From Echinicola strongylocentroti (GTDB lineage: Bacteria; Bacteroidota; Bacteroidia; Cytophagales; Cyclobacteriaceae), in contig NZ_CP030041.1 of assembly GCF_003260975.1 (NCBI RefSeq), positions 1,969,001-2,033,000 on the forward strand: DNA of 64,000 nucleotides. The letters are read 5' to 3'. Of this stretch, positions 18,035-26,832 are shown piece after piece. The translations under genes and the position numbers were made by a program. Under the pieces are notes generated by a model, which was not told the DNA's origin, made no database searches, and worked only from the letters and a program-made list of their open reading frames with translations. Positions within the stretch are counted from its first letter, which is position 1; every line of letters starts with the position of its first letter.

Positions 18035-18598
18035 ATGGCAAGTACTGCAGATTTCAAAAATGGTCTATGCATGGAGCTAAACAATGACATTTGGAGCATT
18101 GTGGAATTCCAGCATGTAAAACCCGGAAAAGGTGCCGCTTTTGTCAGAACCAAACTCAAAAGCCTCACCACTGGCAAAGTACTCGACAAAACCTTCAACG
18201 CAGGGGAAAAAATAACTACCGCAAGGGTAGAAAGAAGAGAACACCAGTTTTTGTATGCAGACGACCTCGGGCACCATTTTATGGACACTACCTCATTTGA
18301 GCAAATCCCTATTGAGAAAAAAATCATCCAGCGACCCGACCTAATGAAAGAAGGCCAGATTGTCGACATCCTCATTCATGACGAGACAGAAACACCACTA
18401 GGCGTGGAGCTACCTCCTTTTGTGGAGCTCATGATCACTTACACAGAACCTGGTATCAAAGGCGACACCGCTACCAACGCCCTAAAACCCGCGACTGTAG
18501 AAACCGGAGCCACCGTCATGGTGCCGCTATTCGTGGACCAAGACATCTTGATCAAGGTGGATACGCGTGACGGTTCCTATTCCGAAAGAGTAAAATAA
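18035..18598 (+). CDS. efp: Translation elongation factor P
   Basis: The 187-aa protein has the three beta-barrel domains of EF-P, which rescues ribosomes stalled at polyproline. The exposed loop reads VKPGKGAAFVRTK, with the Lys at the tip that is modified in many bacteria. The end YTEPGIKGDTATNALKPA and IKVDTRDGSYSERVK is the canonical C-terminal domain. No modification enzyme (epmA/epmB) is in the window. It is 24 bp from fabH. Confidence 0.96.
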   Translation: MASTADFKNGLCMELNNDIWSIVEFQHVKPGKGAAFVRTKLKSLTTGKVLDKTFNAGEKITTARVERREHQFLYADDLGHHFMDTTSFEQIPIEKKIIQRPDLMKEGQIVDILIHDETETPLGVELPPFVELMITYTEPGIKGDTATNALKPATVETGATVMVPLFVDQDILIKVDTRDGSYSERVK

Positions 18599-18603
18599 TT
18601 TCA

Positions 18604-18637
18604 AAAGCTATGTGATTTAGCTAAATTACATAGCTTT
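18604..18637 (+). terminator. Hairpin after efp
   Basis: AAAGCTATGT (18604-18613) pairs with ACATAGCTTT (18628-18637), followed by ATGTTTTTA. It probably ends most fabH-efp transcripts before accB. Confidence 0.65.
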
Positions 18638-18701
18638 ATGTTTTTATAAACCCATAAATTGCTTCTGGTATTGACCAGGACATTTGCTAAAACAGAATTT
18701 T

Positions 18702-19178
18702 ATGAAAGCCAAAGAAATCCAAGAACTAATAGATTTTATTTCTAACTCGGGACTTGCCGAGGTAAAAATCGAAACGGACGAATTCAAACTGTCCATAAAG
18801 AAAAATGCAGAAGCACAGGCCGTAAAAACGGTAGAAGCCCCAGCTTCCGCCCCAGCACCAAGCCCTGCACCTGCACCATCAGAAGCTGCTGCTCCATCAC
18901 CAGAAAAAGGGGGAGCAGCTACAGATTCCTCAAACTATCTGGAAATAAAATCTCCAATGATCGGAACCTTCTACACCACTCCTAACCCTGATTCTGACAA
19001 CTTTGTCAATGTAGGAGACAGCGTAAAGACAGGACAAACCGTATGCATCATTGAAGCAATGAAGCTATTCAACGAAATTGAATCAGAAGTTTCAGGAAAG
19101 ATCGTTAAAGTCCTGGTCGAAAATGCCACACCAGTAGAATATGACCAACCTCTCTTCTTGGTTGACCCAGCAGGATAA
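18702..19178 (+). CDS. accB: Biotin carboxyl carrier protein of acetyl-CoA carboxylase
   Basis: The 158-aa protein has an N-terminal helical segment ([20 protein letters not shown]), a Pro/Ala linker (about residues 50-75) and a C-terminal biotinyl domain with the lysine in [13 protein letters not shown] and the tail [16 protein letters not shown]. It carries the carboxybiotin between AccC and the carboxyltransferase. The ATG at 18702 is preferred over a TTG six codons upstream. accC follows 29 bp later. Confidence 0.96.
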   Translation: MKAKEIQELIDFISNSGLAEVKIETDEFKLSIKKNAEAQAVKTVEAPASAPAPSPAPAPSEAAAPSPEKGGAATDSSNYLEIKSPMIGTFYTTPNPDSDNFVNVGDSVKTGQTVCIIEAMKLFNEIESEVSGKIVKVLVENATPVEYDQPLFLVDPAG

Positions 19179-19207
19179 ATTTATTTTTCCACCAATTTGT
19201 ATCAATC

Positions 19208-20557
19208 GTGTTTAAGAAAATACTAATTGCCAATAGAGGAGAAATTGCCTTGAGAATCTTCCGTACCTGTAAAGAAATGGGGATCAAAACAGTGGCAGTT
19301 TACTCCACCGCAGACAAAGACAGCCTTCATGTTAGATTCGCAGACGAAGCGGTATGCATCGGAGCTGCTCCCAGCCGTGAATCTTACTTGAATATACCTA
19401 GGATCATCGCAGCAGCAGAAATCACCAATGCTGACGCCATCCACCCAGGATATGGTTTTCTGTCTGAAAATGCCGAGTTCTCAAAAATCTGTGAAGAATA
19501 CAATATCAAATTCATTGGTGCAAGTTCTGAAATGATCGACAAAATGGGTGACAAGGCCACCGCAAAAGCCACGATGAAGGCTGCTGGTGTCCCTACCATT
19601 CCCGGATCCGAAGGACTTCTTGACTCCATAGAGGAAGGTATCGAAATCGCCAATGAAATGGGCTACCCCGTTATCCTAAAAGCAACCGCAGGTGGCGGGG
19701 GCCGAGGCATGCGGATCGTCCGCGAAGAAAGCGAATTCAAAAAAGCCTGGGACGATGCCAGACAGGAATCAGGTGCTGCCTTTGGGAATGATGGTCTTTA
19801 CCTTGAAAAATTCGTGGAAGAGCCTCGCCATATCGAAATCCAAGTCGTGGGTGACAGCACGGGCAAAGCCTGCCATCTTTCCGAAAGAGACTGCTCCATC
19901 CAAAGAAGGCACCAAAAACTCGTAGAGGAAACCCCCTCGCCTTTTATCACCGACGAGTTGAGGGACGCAATGGGAAAAGCCGCTATCAAAGGTGCCGAAG
20001 CCATCGGTTATGAAGGCGCAGGAACCATCGAATTTCTCGTGGACAAGCACCGTAATTTCTACTTCATGGAGATGAACACCAGGATCCAGGTAGAACATCC
20101 CATTACCGAAGAAGTGACGGATTATGACCTGATCAAAGAACAAATAAAAGTAGCAGCTGGCATTCCTATCTCCGGCCAAAACTACTATCCAAAACTATAC
20201 GCCATGGAGTGCAGGATCAATGCAGAAGACCCCTCCAACGGCTTCCGACCTAGCCCGGGAAAAATCAACAACCTTCACCTTCCCGGAGGACGTGGCGTGA
20301 GAGTGGACAGCCATGTATATGCTGGTTATGTCATTCCGCCAAACTATGATTCGATGATCGCCAAACTGATTGTCAGCGGACAATCAAGGGAAGAAGTAAT
20401 CGTAAGAATGAAACGTTCGCTGGAGGAATTTGTGATTGATGGCATCAAGACCACCATTCCATTCCATATAGCCCTTCTAGAAGACGAACAGTTTAAAGCG
20501 GGTAACTTCACCACGAAGTTCCTGGAAACTTTTGACTTCTCTGTCATCAAAGGATAA
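19208..20557 (+). CDS. accC: Acetyl-CoA carboxylase biotin carboxylase subunit
   Basis: The 449-aa ATP-grasp enzyme carboxylates biotin on AccB. Motifs: [20 protein letters not shown] at the start, the ATP-binding glycine loop [39 protein letters not shown] and [17 protein letters not shown]. The start is GTG; no better codon precedes it. It is the second gene of the accB-accC pair and ends before a terminator hairpin. Confidence 0.97.
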   Translation: MFKKILIANRGEIALRIFRTCKEMGIKTVAVYSTADKDSLHVRFADEAVCIGAAPSRESYLNIPRIIAAAEITNADAIHPGYGFLSENAEFSKICEEYNIKFIGASSEMIDKMGDKATAKATMKAAGVPTIPGSEGLLDSIEEGIEIANEMGYPVILKATAGGGGRGMRIVREESEFKKAWDDARQESGAAFGNDGLYLEKFVEEPRHIEIQVVGDSTGKACHLSERDCSIQRRHQKLVEETPSPFITDELRDAMGKAAIKGAEAIGYEGAGTIEFLVDKHRNFYFMEMNTRIQVEHPITEEVTDYDLIKEQIKVAAGIPISGQNYYPKLYAMECRINAEDPSNGFRPSPGKINNLHLPGGRGVRVDSHVYAGYVIPPNYDSMIAKLIVSGQSREEVIVRMKRSLEEFVIDGIKTTIPFHIALLEDEQFKAGNFTTKFLETFDFSVIKG

Positions 20558-20589
20558 GCGAATACTTATTTGATTTGACAACATCATAT

Positions 20590-20638
20590 AACCGGCTGTC
20601 AGGTTCGGGACTTCCCTAACGAAACAGCCGGTTTTTTC
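20590..20638 (+). terminator. Terminator of accB-accC
   Basis: AACCGGCTGT (20590-20599) and ACAGCCGGTT (20624-20633) form a 10-bp stem followed by TTTT. Confidence 0.85.
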
Positions 20639-20661
20639 ACCTTATTTTTTATTGAAAATCC

Positions 20662-21231
20662 ATGAAAAAACTACTAGCCCTTCTTGCTATTACAACCCTT
20701 TCCTTTTCAGTTTTTGCCCAGCAAAAAATTGAATGGGAGCAAGACCTGAAATTAGGTAAAGAATATTTCCAAGGCGAAGCTCCCACTACTCCCAAAACAG
20801 GAATCCAAGAGTATTACCTGTCCGCCAATATGGATTTTTCATACGCAATGGGCACTTATGAGTTCTTATTTAAGAAGAACTTCAACAAATACGTCAATGT
20901 ATCCATTTCCCCGCATCATTCATGGATGCAAGACGGTGAATATACAGACCAGCTATTAGCTTACGCCCAATTACAGTTTGATCTATTGGAACTTTACGCC
21001 AGAAAATTCAGAAAGTCACTTTACGAGAACAAGAAGGCCTTTTCAGATTCAAACTTTGCCAACGAGCTTTACGCCCAAATAGGAAATGACTATTCACTTC
21101 ACCTATCCAAGCTAAAGTCCGATTTGGTGGCCAATCCTCAAAATATCAGCCAGCACCAATTGGCAATAGACACAGCCATCATCGAACTCGACCAATTCTG
21201 CAAGGATTGTAAACCCAAGAAAAAGAAGTAG
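20662..21231 (+). CDS. Exported protein of unknown function, possibly a degenerate DUF922-like fold
   Basis: The 189-aa protein has a signal peptide (MKKLLALLAITTLSFSVFA|QQ) and a Lys-rich end (CKDCKPKKKK). The segment IEWEQDLKLGKEYFQGEAP followed later by LLAYAQLQFDLLELYARKFRKSL parallels, in order and spacing, the LDWDDFKASPHPRSG...GINHEQRHFDITKIVVERFKDKV region of the DUF922-type protein encoded at 39562. If related, the zinc-binding HExxH is lost here (YAQLQ). This is my own alignment by eye and is tentative. No operon partner. Confidence 0.6.
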   Translation: MKKLLALLAITTLSFSVFAQQKIEWEQDLKLGKEYFQGEAPTTPKTGIQEYYLSANMDFSYAMGTYEFLFKKNFNKYVNVSISPHHSWMQDGEYTDQLLAYAQLQFDLLELYARKFRKSLYENKKAFSDSNFANELYAQIGNDYSLHLSKLKSDLVANPQNISQHQLAIDTAIIELDQFCKDCKPKKKK

Positions 21232-21251
21232 TAGAGCAGTACTCACTCTAC

Positions 21252-21866
21252 CTATTCCTCACATGCTACTTCCATCTTGGCTCCTACATAAACAGAATAG
21301 AAAGCATATCTCTTTAGGATCACTTCATAGTATTCCCAATCATCACCACTGGCCACTTCTGCCACGCCTGTATGTGTATCAAACATAGAAGGATCAGTCT
21401 CCCCGGTAGGCTCACTATTATAGCCCTGCACCTTCACATTCTCTGTTTCTGGGCCAAAGTACCACGTAGGCTCATCGATTCTTATCATCAATTTCACAAA
21501 TTCACCATTAGCAGCTCCTTCGGGCTTCTCTTCTTCCAATAGCTCTTTGATCTTGACAGCTCCAATATGCACATGGTCCTCGCCCTCATGCTCCAGCTCC
21601 AAGTAAAGCCATCTCACCTCTGTGCCGGGAGCATCCTCTGGATCATATGATTTAAGCTCAAAGTACTTGACCATTTCCTCGTGGTCCACTCCCATAGCCC
21701 AAGATTCCTTATCAATAAAACACTTGGCCTCTTCTGGCATTTCCTCCTCCTCTGTTCCTTCTGGATTATCCGGTTCCGTATCCGCATCACTGCAAGCCAT
21801 CAAGCTACCAGCTAGAAACCCCATCAATAACAGACTCGAAATCCTAGATTTAAAAACACTACTCAT
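21252..21866 (-). CDS. Acidic lipoprotein of unknown function
   Basis: The ~204-aa protein has a lipoprotein signal (LLLMGFLAGSLMAC, lipobox LMAC) followed by a very acidic linker (SDADTEPDNPEGTEEEEMPEEA) as in surface-exported Bacteroidota lipoproteins, then a compact domain without a family I recognise. Residues HEGEDHVHIGAVKI and DDWEYYEVILKRYAFYS suggest a beta-rich fold. The alternative start at 21872 adds two residues. Convergent with the preceding exported protein. Confidence 0.75.
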   Translation of the reverse strand: MSSVFKSRISSLLLMGFLAGSLMACSDADTEPDNPEGTEEEEMPEEAKCFIDKESWAMGVDHEEMVKYFELKSYDPEDAPGTEVRWLYLELEHEGEDHVHIGAVKIKELLEEEKPEGAANGEFVKLMIRIDEPTWYFGPETENVKVQGYNSEPTGETDPSMFDTHTGVAEVASGDDWEYYEVILKRYAFYSVYVGAKMEVACEE

Positions 21867-21872
21867 GATCAT

Positions 21873-22258
21873 TTTGGTTTAGTTATAAAATACTATAAAT
21901 GTAATAAAACACATATTTATAACTCTAAATTACATTTTTTATTATTTAAACAACAATTAATAAGTAAAAAAAACTCCTCCTATAAATAGATCGGCCTTAT
22001 AAGCACCGTCGTAAGTAATGAAGCAAAAAACCATCCACCCAGCAAACTTCCTCATTATAAACACCTTGCAAAACCCTATCTGCCAAGCACAAAAAATTAA
22101 GCTCACTTCACCAATTCGCACTGTTAACCACCTTATTGATCAATAGTTATTTTTGCCACCGAGCCCTAATTTCACCAAATTCCACTTCGACATTTGCCAT
22201 AACTCTGTTATATTCAACTATCTTTAGACAAGTTCACTACCCTTAATCATAATGGCCT
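21873..22258. other. AT-rich intergenic region upstream of the epimerase-like gene
   Basis: No gene seen. A plus-strand TATTTTTG at 22148-22155 is a full -7 match, about 100 bp before the next start, without a convincing -33 box. Confidence 0.5.
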
Positions 22259-23221
22259 ATGCAAACTATACTTGGATCAGGAGGAGTTATTGCAAATGAA
22301 TTGGCCAGGGAATTGAGAACTTACACCAATCACCTACGACTAGTCAGTCGTCAACCCCAAAAGATAAATAATGACGATGAAACTTTCTCGGCAGACCTCA
22401 CCCACCTTGATCAGGTCAAAGCAGCTGTAAAGGGCAGCACTATCGTCTACCTGACTGCTGGGCTAAAATACAAGACCCATATCTGGGAAGCCACTTGGCC
22501 CAAAATCATCTCCAATGTAATCGATGCATGCATCCAGCATGAATGCAAACTGGTATTTTTTGACAATGTGTACATGTACGACCCCAACTATATTGGTTGT
22601 ATGAAAGAAGACACTCCTGTGCGACCAGTCAGCAGAAAAGGCACCGTCAGGGCCAAAATTGCAGATATGATACTGGACAGCATGGCCAAAAGAGACCTTA
22701 ATGCCATTATTGCCAGATCTGCAGACTTCTATGGACCTCATATAACATTAAAAAGCATCCTTACCGAACTGGCTTTTAAACCAATGGTCAAATCGGGGAC
22801 AGCAAAATGGATCGGTGACGCCCATCAGCCTCATGCATTCACCTTCACTCCCGATGCAGGAAAAGCCTTGGCCCTGCTGGGCAATACTGAAGATGCGTAC
22901 AACCAAATATGGCATTTGCCCACCGCTTCCAATCCACCAACGGGAAAAGAATGGATTCACCTTATCGCCAAAGAAATGGGTAAATCTCCCAACTATCAAG
23001 TACTGGCTCCTTGGTTTTTCTCTGTTTCCGGATGGTTTGTACCATTCATGAAAGAACTAAAAGAAATGCTTTACCAATATGAAAGACCATATGTATTTGA
23101 CAGCTCAAAGTTCCAGGAGAACTTTTTCTTTAAACCTACCAAATACCGTGACGGGATCAGGAAAATTGTTCACGAAGAGTTTCCAACCATAGAAAACAAA
23201 AAGGATGATAAGCTCTATTGA
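22259..23221 (+). CDS. NAD-dependent epimerase/dehydratase family protein
   Basis: The 320-aa protein is an extended short-chain dehydrogenase. The Rossmann loop is ILGSGGVIANELARELR (a GxGGxxG variant), followed by ADLTHLDQVKAAVKGSTIVYLTAG and VFFDNVYMYDP. The usual YxxxK is not obvious: the Tyr after DNVYMYD may substitute, with Lys in PVSRKGTVRAKIADMIL. The C-terminal half has WHLPTASNPPTGKEWI and a long helix pair. Substrate unknown. An ATG 7 bp upstream is out of frame. A hairpin overlapping the stop codon ends the transcript. Confidence 0.8.
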   Translation: MQTILGSGGVIANELARELRTYTNHLRLVSRQPQKINNDDETFSADLTHLDQVKAAVKGSTIVYLTAGLKYKTHIWEATWPKIISNVIDACIQHECKLVFFDNVYMYDPNYIGCMKEDTPVRPVSRKGTVRAKIADMILDSMAKRDLNAIIARSADFYGPHITLKSILTELAFKPMVKSGTAKWIGDAHQPHAFTFTPDAGKALALLGNTEDAYNQIWHLPTASNPPTGKEWIHLIAKEMGKSPNYQVLAPWFFSVSGWFVPFMKELKEMLYQYERPYVFDSSKFQENFFFKPTKYRDGIRKIVHEEFPTIENKKDDKLY

Positions 23222-23245
23222 CCAACAGCGCTTATCATCCTTTCT
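23203..23245 (+). terminator. Terminator overlapping the stop of the epimerase-like gene
   Basis: GGATGATAAG (23203-23212) pairs with CTTATCATCC (23231-23240), followed by TTTCTTTC. Confidence 0.7.
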
Positions 23246-23291
23246 TTCGGGCCATCCCCTGCTCCATGGCCAATAGAGCCTTAGCAAAAAG

Positions 23292-23855
23292 TTATTTACC
23301 CTCAATATCGGCTACCAAGTCTTCGTACCATGCTTCGCCATATTTTCTGATCAGCGCATCTTTTACAAATTTGTAGATCGGCACATTTAGTTCTTTCCCC
23401 AGCCCACATGCGGGACTGCAGATATCCCATCGGTCATAATTCAAGGCATCGTATTCGTCATACTTGGTCACCCTTACCGGATAGAGGTGACAGCTGAGCG
23501 GTTTCTTATAGTCAATATCACCTTGGATATGCGCCTCTTCAATACCACACTTTAGGGTTCCATTTCCATCTCTAAGCGCATAAGCACATTCCCGGTTACC
23601 AATGGTGGGGGTTCCTTTCTCTCCCTCTTGGTCAATCACCCAAGTGCCTTGCTCCTCAATGGCCTTGATTCCCTCTTTTGTAAGATATTTCTTTATTTTG
23701 GGATAGAGTTCTTCCAAAACGGCCGTCTCGTCATCTTCAAGTGGCGCACCAGCATCTCCTTCTACACAACAAGCCCCTTTGCATTTTTCAAGATTGCAAA
23801 CAAAGAAATGTTCCTTAAGGTCATCGCTAAGCACCGCATTACCTACTAATATCAT
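23292..23855 (-). CDS. DUF3109 family cysteine-rich protein
   Basis: The 187-aa protein contains a YkgJ-like cysteine pattern: [11 protein letters not shown] near residue 20, then [27 protein letters not shown] and [10 protein letters not shown]. Such clusters probably bind zinc or an iron-sulfur group. The family is widespread in Bacteroidota, with no assigned reaction. The start [13 protein letters not shown] is chosen because 15 extra residues upstream are poorly conserved in character and would cover the promoter. Confidence 0.85.
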   Translation of the reverse strand: MILVGNAVLSDDLKEHFFVCNLEKCKGACCVEGDAGAPLEDDETAVLEELYPKIKKYLTKEGIKAIEEQGTWVIDQEGEKGTPTIGNRECAYALRDGNGTLKCGIEEAHIQGDIDYKKPLSCHLYPVRVTKYDEYDALNYDRWDICSPACGLGKELNVPIYKFVKDALIRKYGEAWYEDLVADIEGK

Positions 23856-23875
23856 AAATTGTCTCTTTTCCTGTG

Positions 23876-23883
23876 CAAAGTTA
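23876..23883 (-). promoter_or_regulatory. -7 box for the DUF3109 gene
   Basis: TAACTTTG on the minus strand is a full consensus match ~20 bp upstream of the chosen start. Confidence 0.45.
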
Positions 23884-23990
23884 AAAAAAGTCAACTGCAT
23901 ATTGCCTCATTTGGAAAAAGCTTTCGGCAAGGAGTGAACAACATTTATGTTTATTCGTTAAAAATCAGCGGAAATTAACTTATTTTGCAA

Positions 23991-24378
23991 AGTGCAAGCC
24001 AACTTGTCGCTCCAATCCCTGCGATTGGTGAGGAAAGTCCGGGCAACATAGAGCGCCATACTTCCTAACGGGAAGGGGTCCAGCGGGAGACGGCTGGATT
24101 ACAGCCAGTGCAACAGAAAACAAACCGTCCACCGTAGGTGGATAAGGGTGAAAAGGTGGAGTAAGAGCCCACCGGGCATCGGGTGACCGATGTCGCATGG
24201 CAAACCTTATGGGTTGAAAGATCAAATAGGCTCCGGTCCAAGAGCTGCTCGTTCAATTCCTGCCTAGGCGGGAAAACCGGAGTGGGTAGATCGATAGATC
24301 CTGTCCGCGAGGACAGGACCAGATAAATGACAAGTACCCGCCACGGCGGGGACAGAACCCGGCTTATAGGCTTGCACA
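23991..24378 (+). ncRNA. rnpB: RNase P RNA (bacterial type A)
   Basis: The catalytic RNA of RNase P, which trims tRNA 5' leaders. Conserved elements are in order: the 5' strand GTGCAAGCC pairing with 3' GGCTTGCAC (P1), GAGGAAAGTCCGGGC (CR-I), ACAGAAA, AGGGTGAAAAGGTGG and GTAAGAGCCCACCG, and the 3' ATAAATGACAAG...GACAGAACCCGGCTTATAGG (CR-V). Length of ~388 nt is normal. Open frames over this region on both strands are artefacts. A near -7 box (TTATTTTG, 23980-23987) lies just upstream. Confidence 0.95.
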
Positions 24379-24405
24379 TTTATTACTAAACAATAAAAAT
24401 TACTT

Positions 24406-25563
24406 ATGCCGAAAATCCTGATTATCGATGACGAAAAAGTCATCAGGTCTACGCTAAAAGAAATTTTGGAATATGAAAATTATGAAATCCACGAGGCGCA
24501 GGACGGCGTAGAAGGACTAAAAAAAATCGAAAGCCAAGATTACGACTTGGTTTTATGTGACATCAAAATGCCAAAAATGGATGGATTGGAAGTACTGGAC
24601 AAAGTCTATCAATCCGACAAACAGCCACAATTCATCATGATATCGGCGCACGGCTCTATCGAATCTGCGGTAGAAGCCACCAAAAAAGGTGCCTTTGATT
24701 TTATCCCCAAACCACCTGATCTCAATAGGCTTTTACTTACGGTCAGAAATGCATTGGAGAAGAAAGACCTGGTCACCGAAACCAAGGTCCTTAAGAAGAA
24801 ACTTTCCAAAAAACTGGATATGGTGGGAGAATCCGCTGCTATTCAACAAGTAAAGGAGACCATCGAAAAAGTCGCCCCGACAGACGCACGGGTACTGATT
24901 ACGGGCCCCAACGGAACAGGAAAAGAGCTGGTCGCACACTGGCTGCACCAAAAAAGCAATCGCAACAAATCACCATTTATTGCGGTGAACTGCGCAGCTA
25001 TTCCTACCGAACTCATCGAAAGCGAACTCTTTGGACACGAAAAAGGTGCTTTCACTTCTGCTAACAAACAACGGCAGGGTAAATTTGAACAAGCCAATGG
25101 CGGAACCATTTTTCTGGATGAAATCGGGGACATGAGCCTCTCTGCACAGGCCAAAGTATTACGCGCCCTGCAAGAGCATAAAATCACCCGCGTGGGCGGA
25201 GACAAAGACATCAAAATTGACGTCCGGATCTTGGCTGCCACCAATAAAGACCTCAAAAAGGAAATCGAAGAGAGCAACTTTAGAGAGGACCTTTATCACC
25301 GTCTAAGCGTGATCCTAATTCAGGTACCTGCACTGAAAGAAAGAAAAGAAGACATCCCCTTACTTGTCGTACGGTTCTTGGAAGACATTGCGAAGGAGTA
25401 TGGAACATCCAAAAAAGACATCGACGACCAAGCCCTGAAAAAACTACAAGAATACCCTTGGACAGGCAATATCAGGGAACTACGAAATGTGGTGGAGAGG
25501 CTGGTCATCCTCGGAGGAAACAGTATTTCACTGGAAGACATAAAAAAATACGCTGACTATTAA
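24406..25563 (+). CDS. NtrC-family response regulator without a DNA-binding domain
   Basis: The 385-aa protein has an N-terminal receiver (Asp52 in LVLCDIKMPKMDG; Lys in FIPKPPDL) and a sigma-54-type AAA+ domain (about residues 140-370): Walker A GPNGTGKELVAHW, Walker B GGTIFLDEIGDM, arginine-rich sensor GNIRELRNVVERL. The loop that touches sigma-54 reads GAFTSA where GAFTGA is standard. The chain ends right after the AAA+ domain (SLEDIKKYADY), so the Fis-type helix-turn-helix is missing. It may act from solution on sigma-54 holoenzyme or do something else. No kinase gene is nearby. Confidence 0.9.
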   Translation: MPKILIIDDEKVIRSTLKEILEYENYEIHEAQDGVEGLKKIESQDYDLVLCDIKMPKMDGLEVLDKVYQSDKQPQFIMISAHGSIESAVEATKKGAFDFIPKPPDLNRLLLTVRNALEKKDLVTETKVLKKKLSKKLDMVGESAAIQQVKETIEKVAPTDARVLITGPNGTGKELVAHWLHQKSNRNKSPFIAVNCAAIPTELIESELFGHEKGAFTSANKQRQGKFEQANGGTIFLDEIGDMSLSAQAKVLRALQEHKITRVGGDKDIKIDVRILAATNKDLKKEIEESNFREDLYHRLSVILIQVPALKERKEDIPLLVVRFLEDIAKEYGTSKKDIDDQALKKLQEYPWTGNIRELRNVVERLVILGGNSISLEDIKKYADY

Positions 25564-25578
25564 ATCAGCGTATTTTTT
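25547..25578. terminator. Bidirectional terminator between the response regulator and a small lipoprotein gene
   Basis: AAATACGCTGA (25547-25557) pairs with TCAGCGTATTT (25565-25575); T-runs follow on the plus strand and A-runs precede it, so it can serve both convergent genes. Confidence 0.8.
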
Positions 25579-25697
25579 TATCCTTTCACTTCTTGGTTAT
25601 CCATTGCTTTGGCGTAAGCAGGGCAAGGCTTGCTTGACGCGCATGCTCCCAGTGCCAATAGGCCGGAAGCAAGAATAATAGCTACTAGTCTTCTCAT
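25578..25697 (-). CDS. 39-residue lipoprotein
   Basis: The minus strand encodes MRRLVAIILASGLLALGAC (lipobox LGAC) followed by a 20-residue mature part with a second Cys and a CPAYAKA stretch, then stop. The mature peptide would be a lipid-anchored tail of about 21 residues. The Bacteroidota-style lipobox and ordinary codon use support it being real, although it is very short. Function is unknown. It converges on the response regulator gene. Confidence 0.6.
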   Translation of the reverse strand: MRRLVAIILASGLLALGACASSKPCPAYAKAMDNQEVKG

Positions 25698-25753
25698 GCT
25701 AATCTCATTTTTTATCCAAACCAAATATGTCTATTTATAAAAGGAATACAAAA

Positions 25754-26758
25754 TTAATTGACCATTAAATTACAGCCTCTAACCTCACTATTATCGAACC
25801 TACCAAGAATCTCCAGCATTCCTTTATCATCAAACCGTCCCAAATCCTGCGTCTCTATAAATGCACAGGAATGGAAATTGGCCAAATCAACAACATTTAC
25901 CCCGCCCTGGTTTCTTGGACTCCATGACAAAGGATCATTCACATCCCTAAGCATGACACGCATACTGGAAGGAAGCTGGTATTTGCCCTCTCCTAATGAA
26001 TATGCCTGAGACATCAATTCCGTCATGCCGTACTCTGAGTGAACCCTGGGCTGTTTAAACGCCTGTGTAAGTACCGCATGCACCTCCTCACGGATCATTT
26101 CCTTTCTGCGTCCTTTCATGCCCCCAGTCTCCATCACAATTAAATCGTCCATCACGGGAAAATCCTCCCCAAACTGCTCTGCTAAGTCTAGCAAGGCGAA
26201 CGTTACGCCCAACAACAACACGCTTTTCCCATCCTTCAATTGCCTCAGGTGATAGAGACGATCGATCAGCACATCATAATTGTACAAATAGAAGCCAGAT
26301 TGGTCAGAACCTGATTGCTTGATAAAATGGTCAGCCATGGCCACCAGAGAGCTACCCTTCCGCTCAAGGTATGCTGGCAAAAGTGCCAGCACATGAAAAC
26401 CCCCAAGTGGACCATAAACTTGCTCAAAAACCCTCTCAGAATGCCTTAGATAATATTCCTCAGACCAAATAAAATGCCTGCTAGTAACCTGACCAGTAGT
26501 ACCGCTACTGGAATAAAACGACTCAAATCCATCCTCTGGTCCACTCACCACCTTATGTGATTTAAAAAAACGGATCGGCAAGAAGGGGATCTCATCCATG
26601 GCTTTCACTTCAACAGGATTGATGCCACGAGCATCCAAATACGCTTTATAGATCGTATTTTCTTTCGCTTGGAAATGAAACAGCTCCATCGCCAATGATC
26701 CGAAATCACCAGGCCCCATACGCTGCACCTGTTCAGAAAAACTTTTGAAATAATTCAT
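25754..26758 (-). CDS. LuxE-like acyl-protein synthetase family protein
   Basis: The 334-aa protein resembles LuxE/PaaK-type adenylate-forming enzymes, which activate a carboxylic acid with ATP and pass it to a Cys or CoA. Motifs: the phosphate loop FYSSSGTTGQVTSRH, HSEYGMTELMSQAY (A5-like) and IETQDLGRFDDKGMLEILGRFDNSEVRGCN (A7/A8-like hinge, with a Cys). No luxC/luxD is present. In Bacteroidota such genes are often linked to glycolipid or peptidoglycan acylation, but here context does not say. The start at MNYFKSF avoids running over the promoter boxes. Confidence 0.8.
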   Translation of the reverse strand: MNYFKSFSEQVQRMGPGDFGSLAMELFHFQAKENTIYKAYLDARGINPVEVKAMDEIPFLPIRFFKSHKVVSGPEDGFESFYSSSGTTGQVTSRHFIWSEEYYLRHSERVFEQVYGPLGGFHVLALLPAYLERKGSSLVAMADHFIKQSGSDQSGFYLYNYDVLIDRLYHLRQLKDGKSVLLLGVTFALLDLAEQFGEDFPVMDDLIVMETGGMKGRRKEMIREEVHAVLTQAFKQPRVHSEYGMTELMSQAYSLGEGKYQLPSSMRVMLRDVNDPLSWSPRNQGGVNVVDLANFHSCAFIETQDLGRFDDKGMLEILGRFDNSEVRGCNLMVN

Positions 26759-26779
26759 CGTTTTATTATCTATAATGCA

Positions 26780-26818
26780 CAAATTTAAGCAAATTTAAGA
26801 TTGACTCTATATAATCAA
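26780..26818 (-). promoter_or_regulatory. Tandem -7 boxes for the LuxE-like gene
   Basis: Two TAAATTTG boxes stand 10 bp apart on the minus strand (26787-26780 and 26797-26790). A TTG at 26818-26816 is 18 bp from the upstream one. Confidence 0.55.
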
Positions 26819-26832
26819 CTATTACTGGCCAT

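Noticed and set aside
23980..24379. Minus-strand open frames of up to 104 codons
   Set aside because: They lie over the RNase P RNA gene, whose conserved elements explain the sequence.
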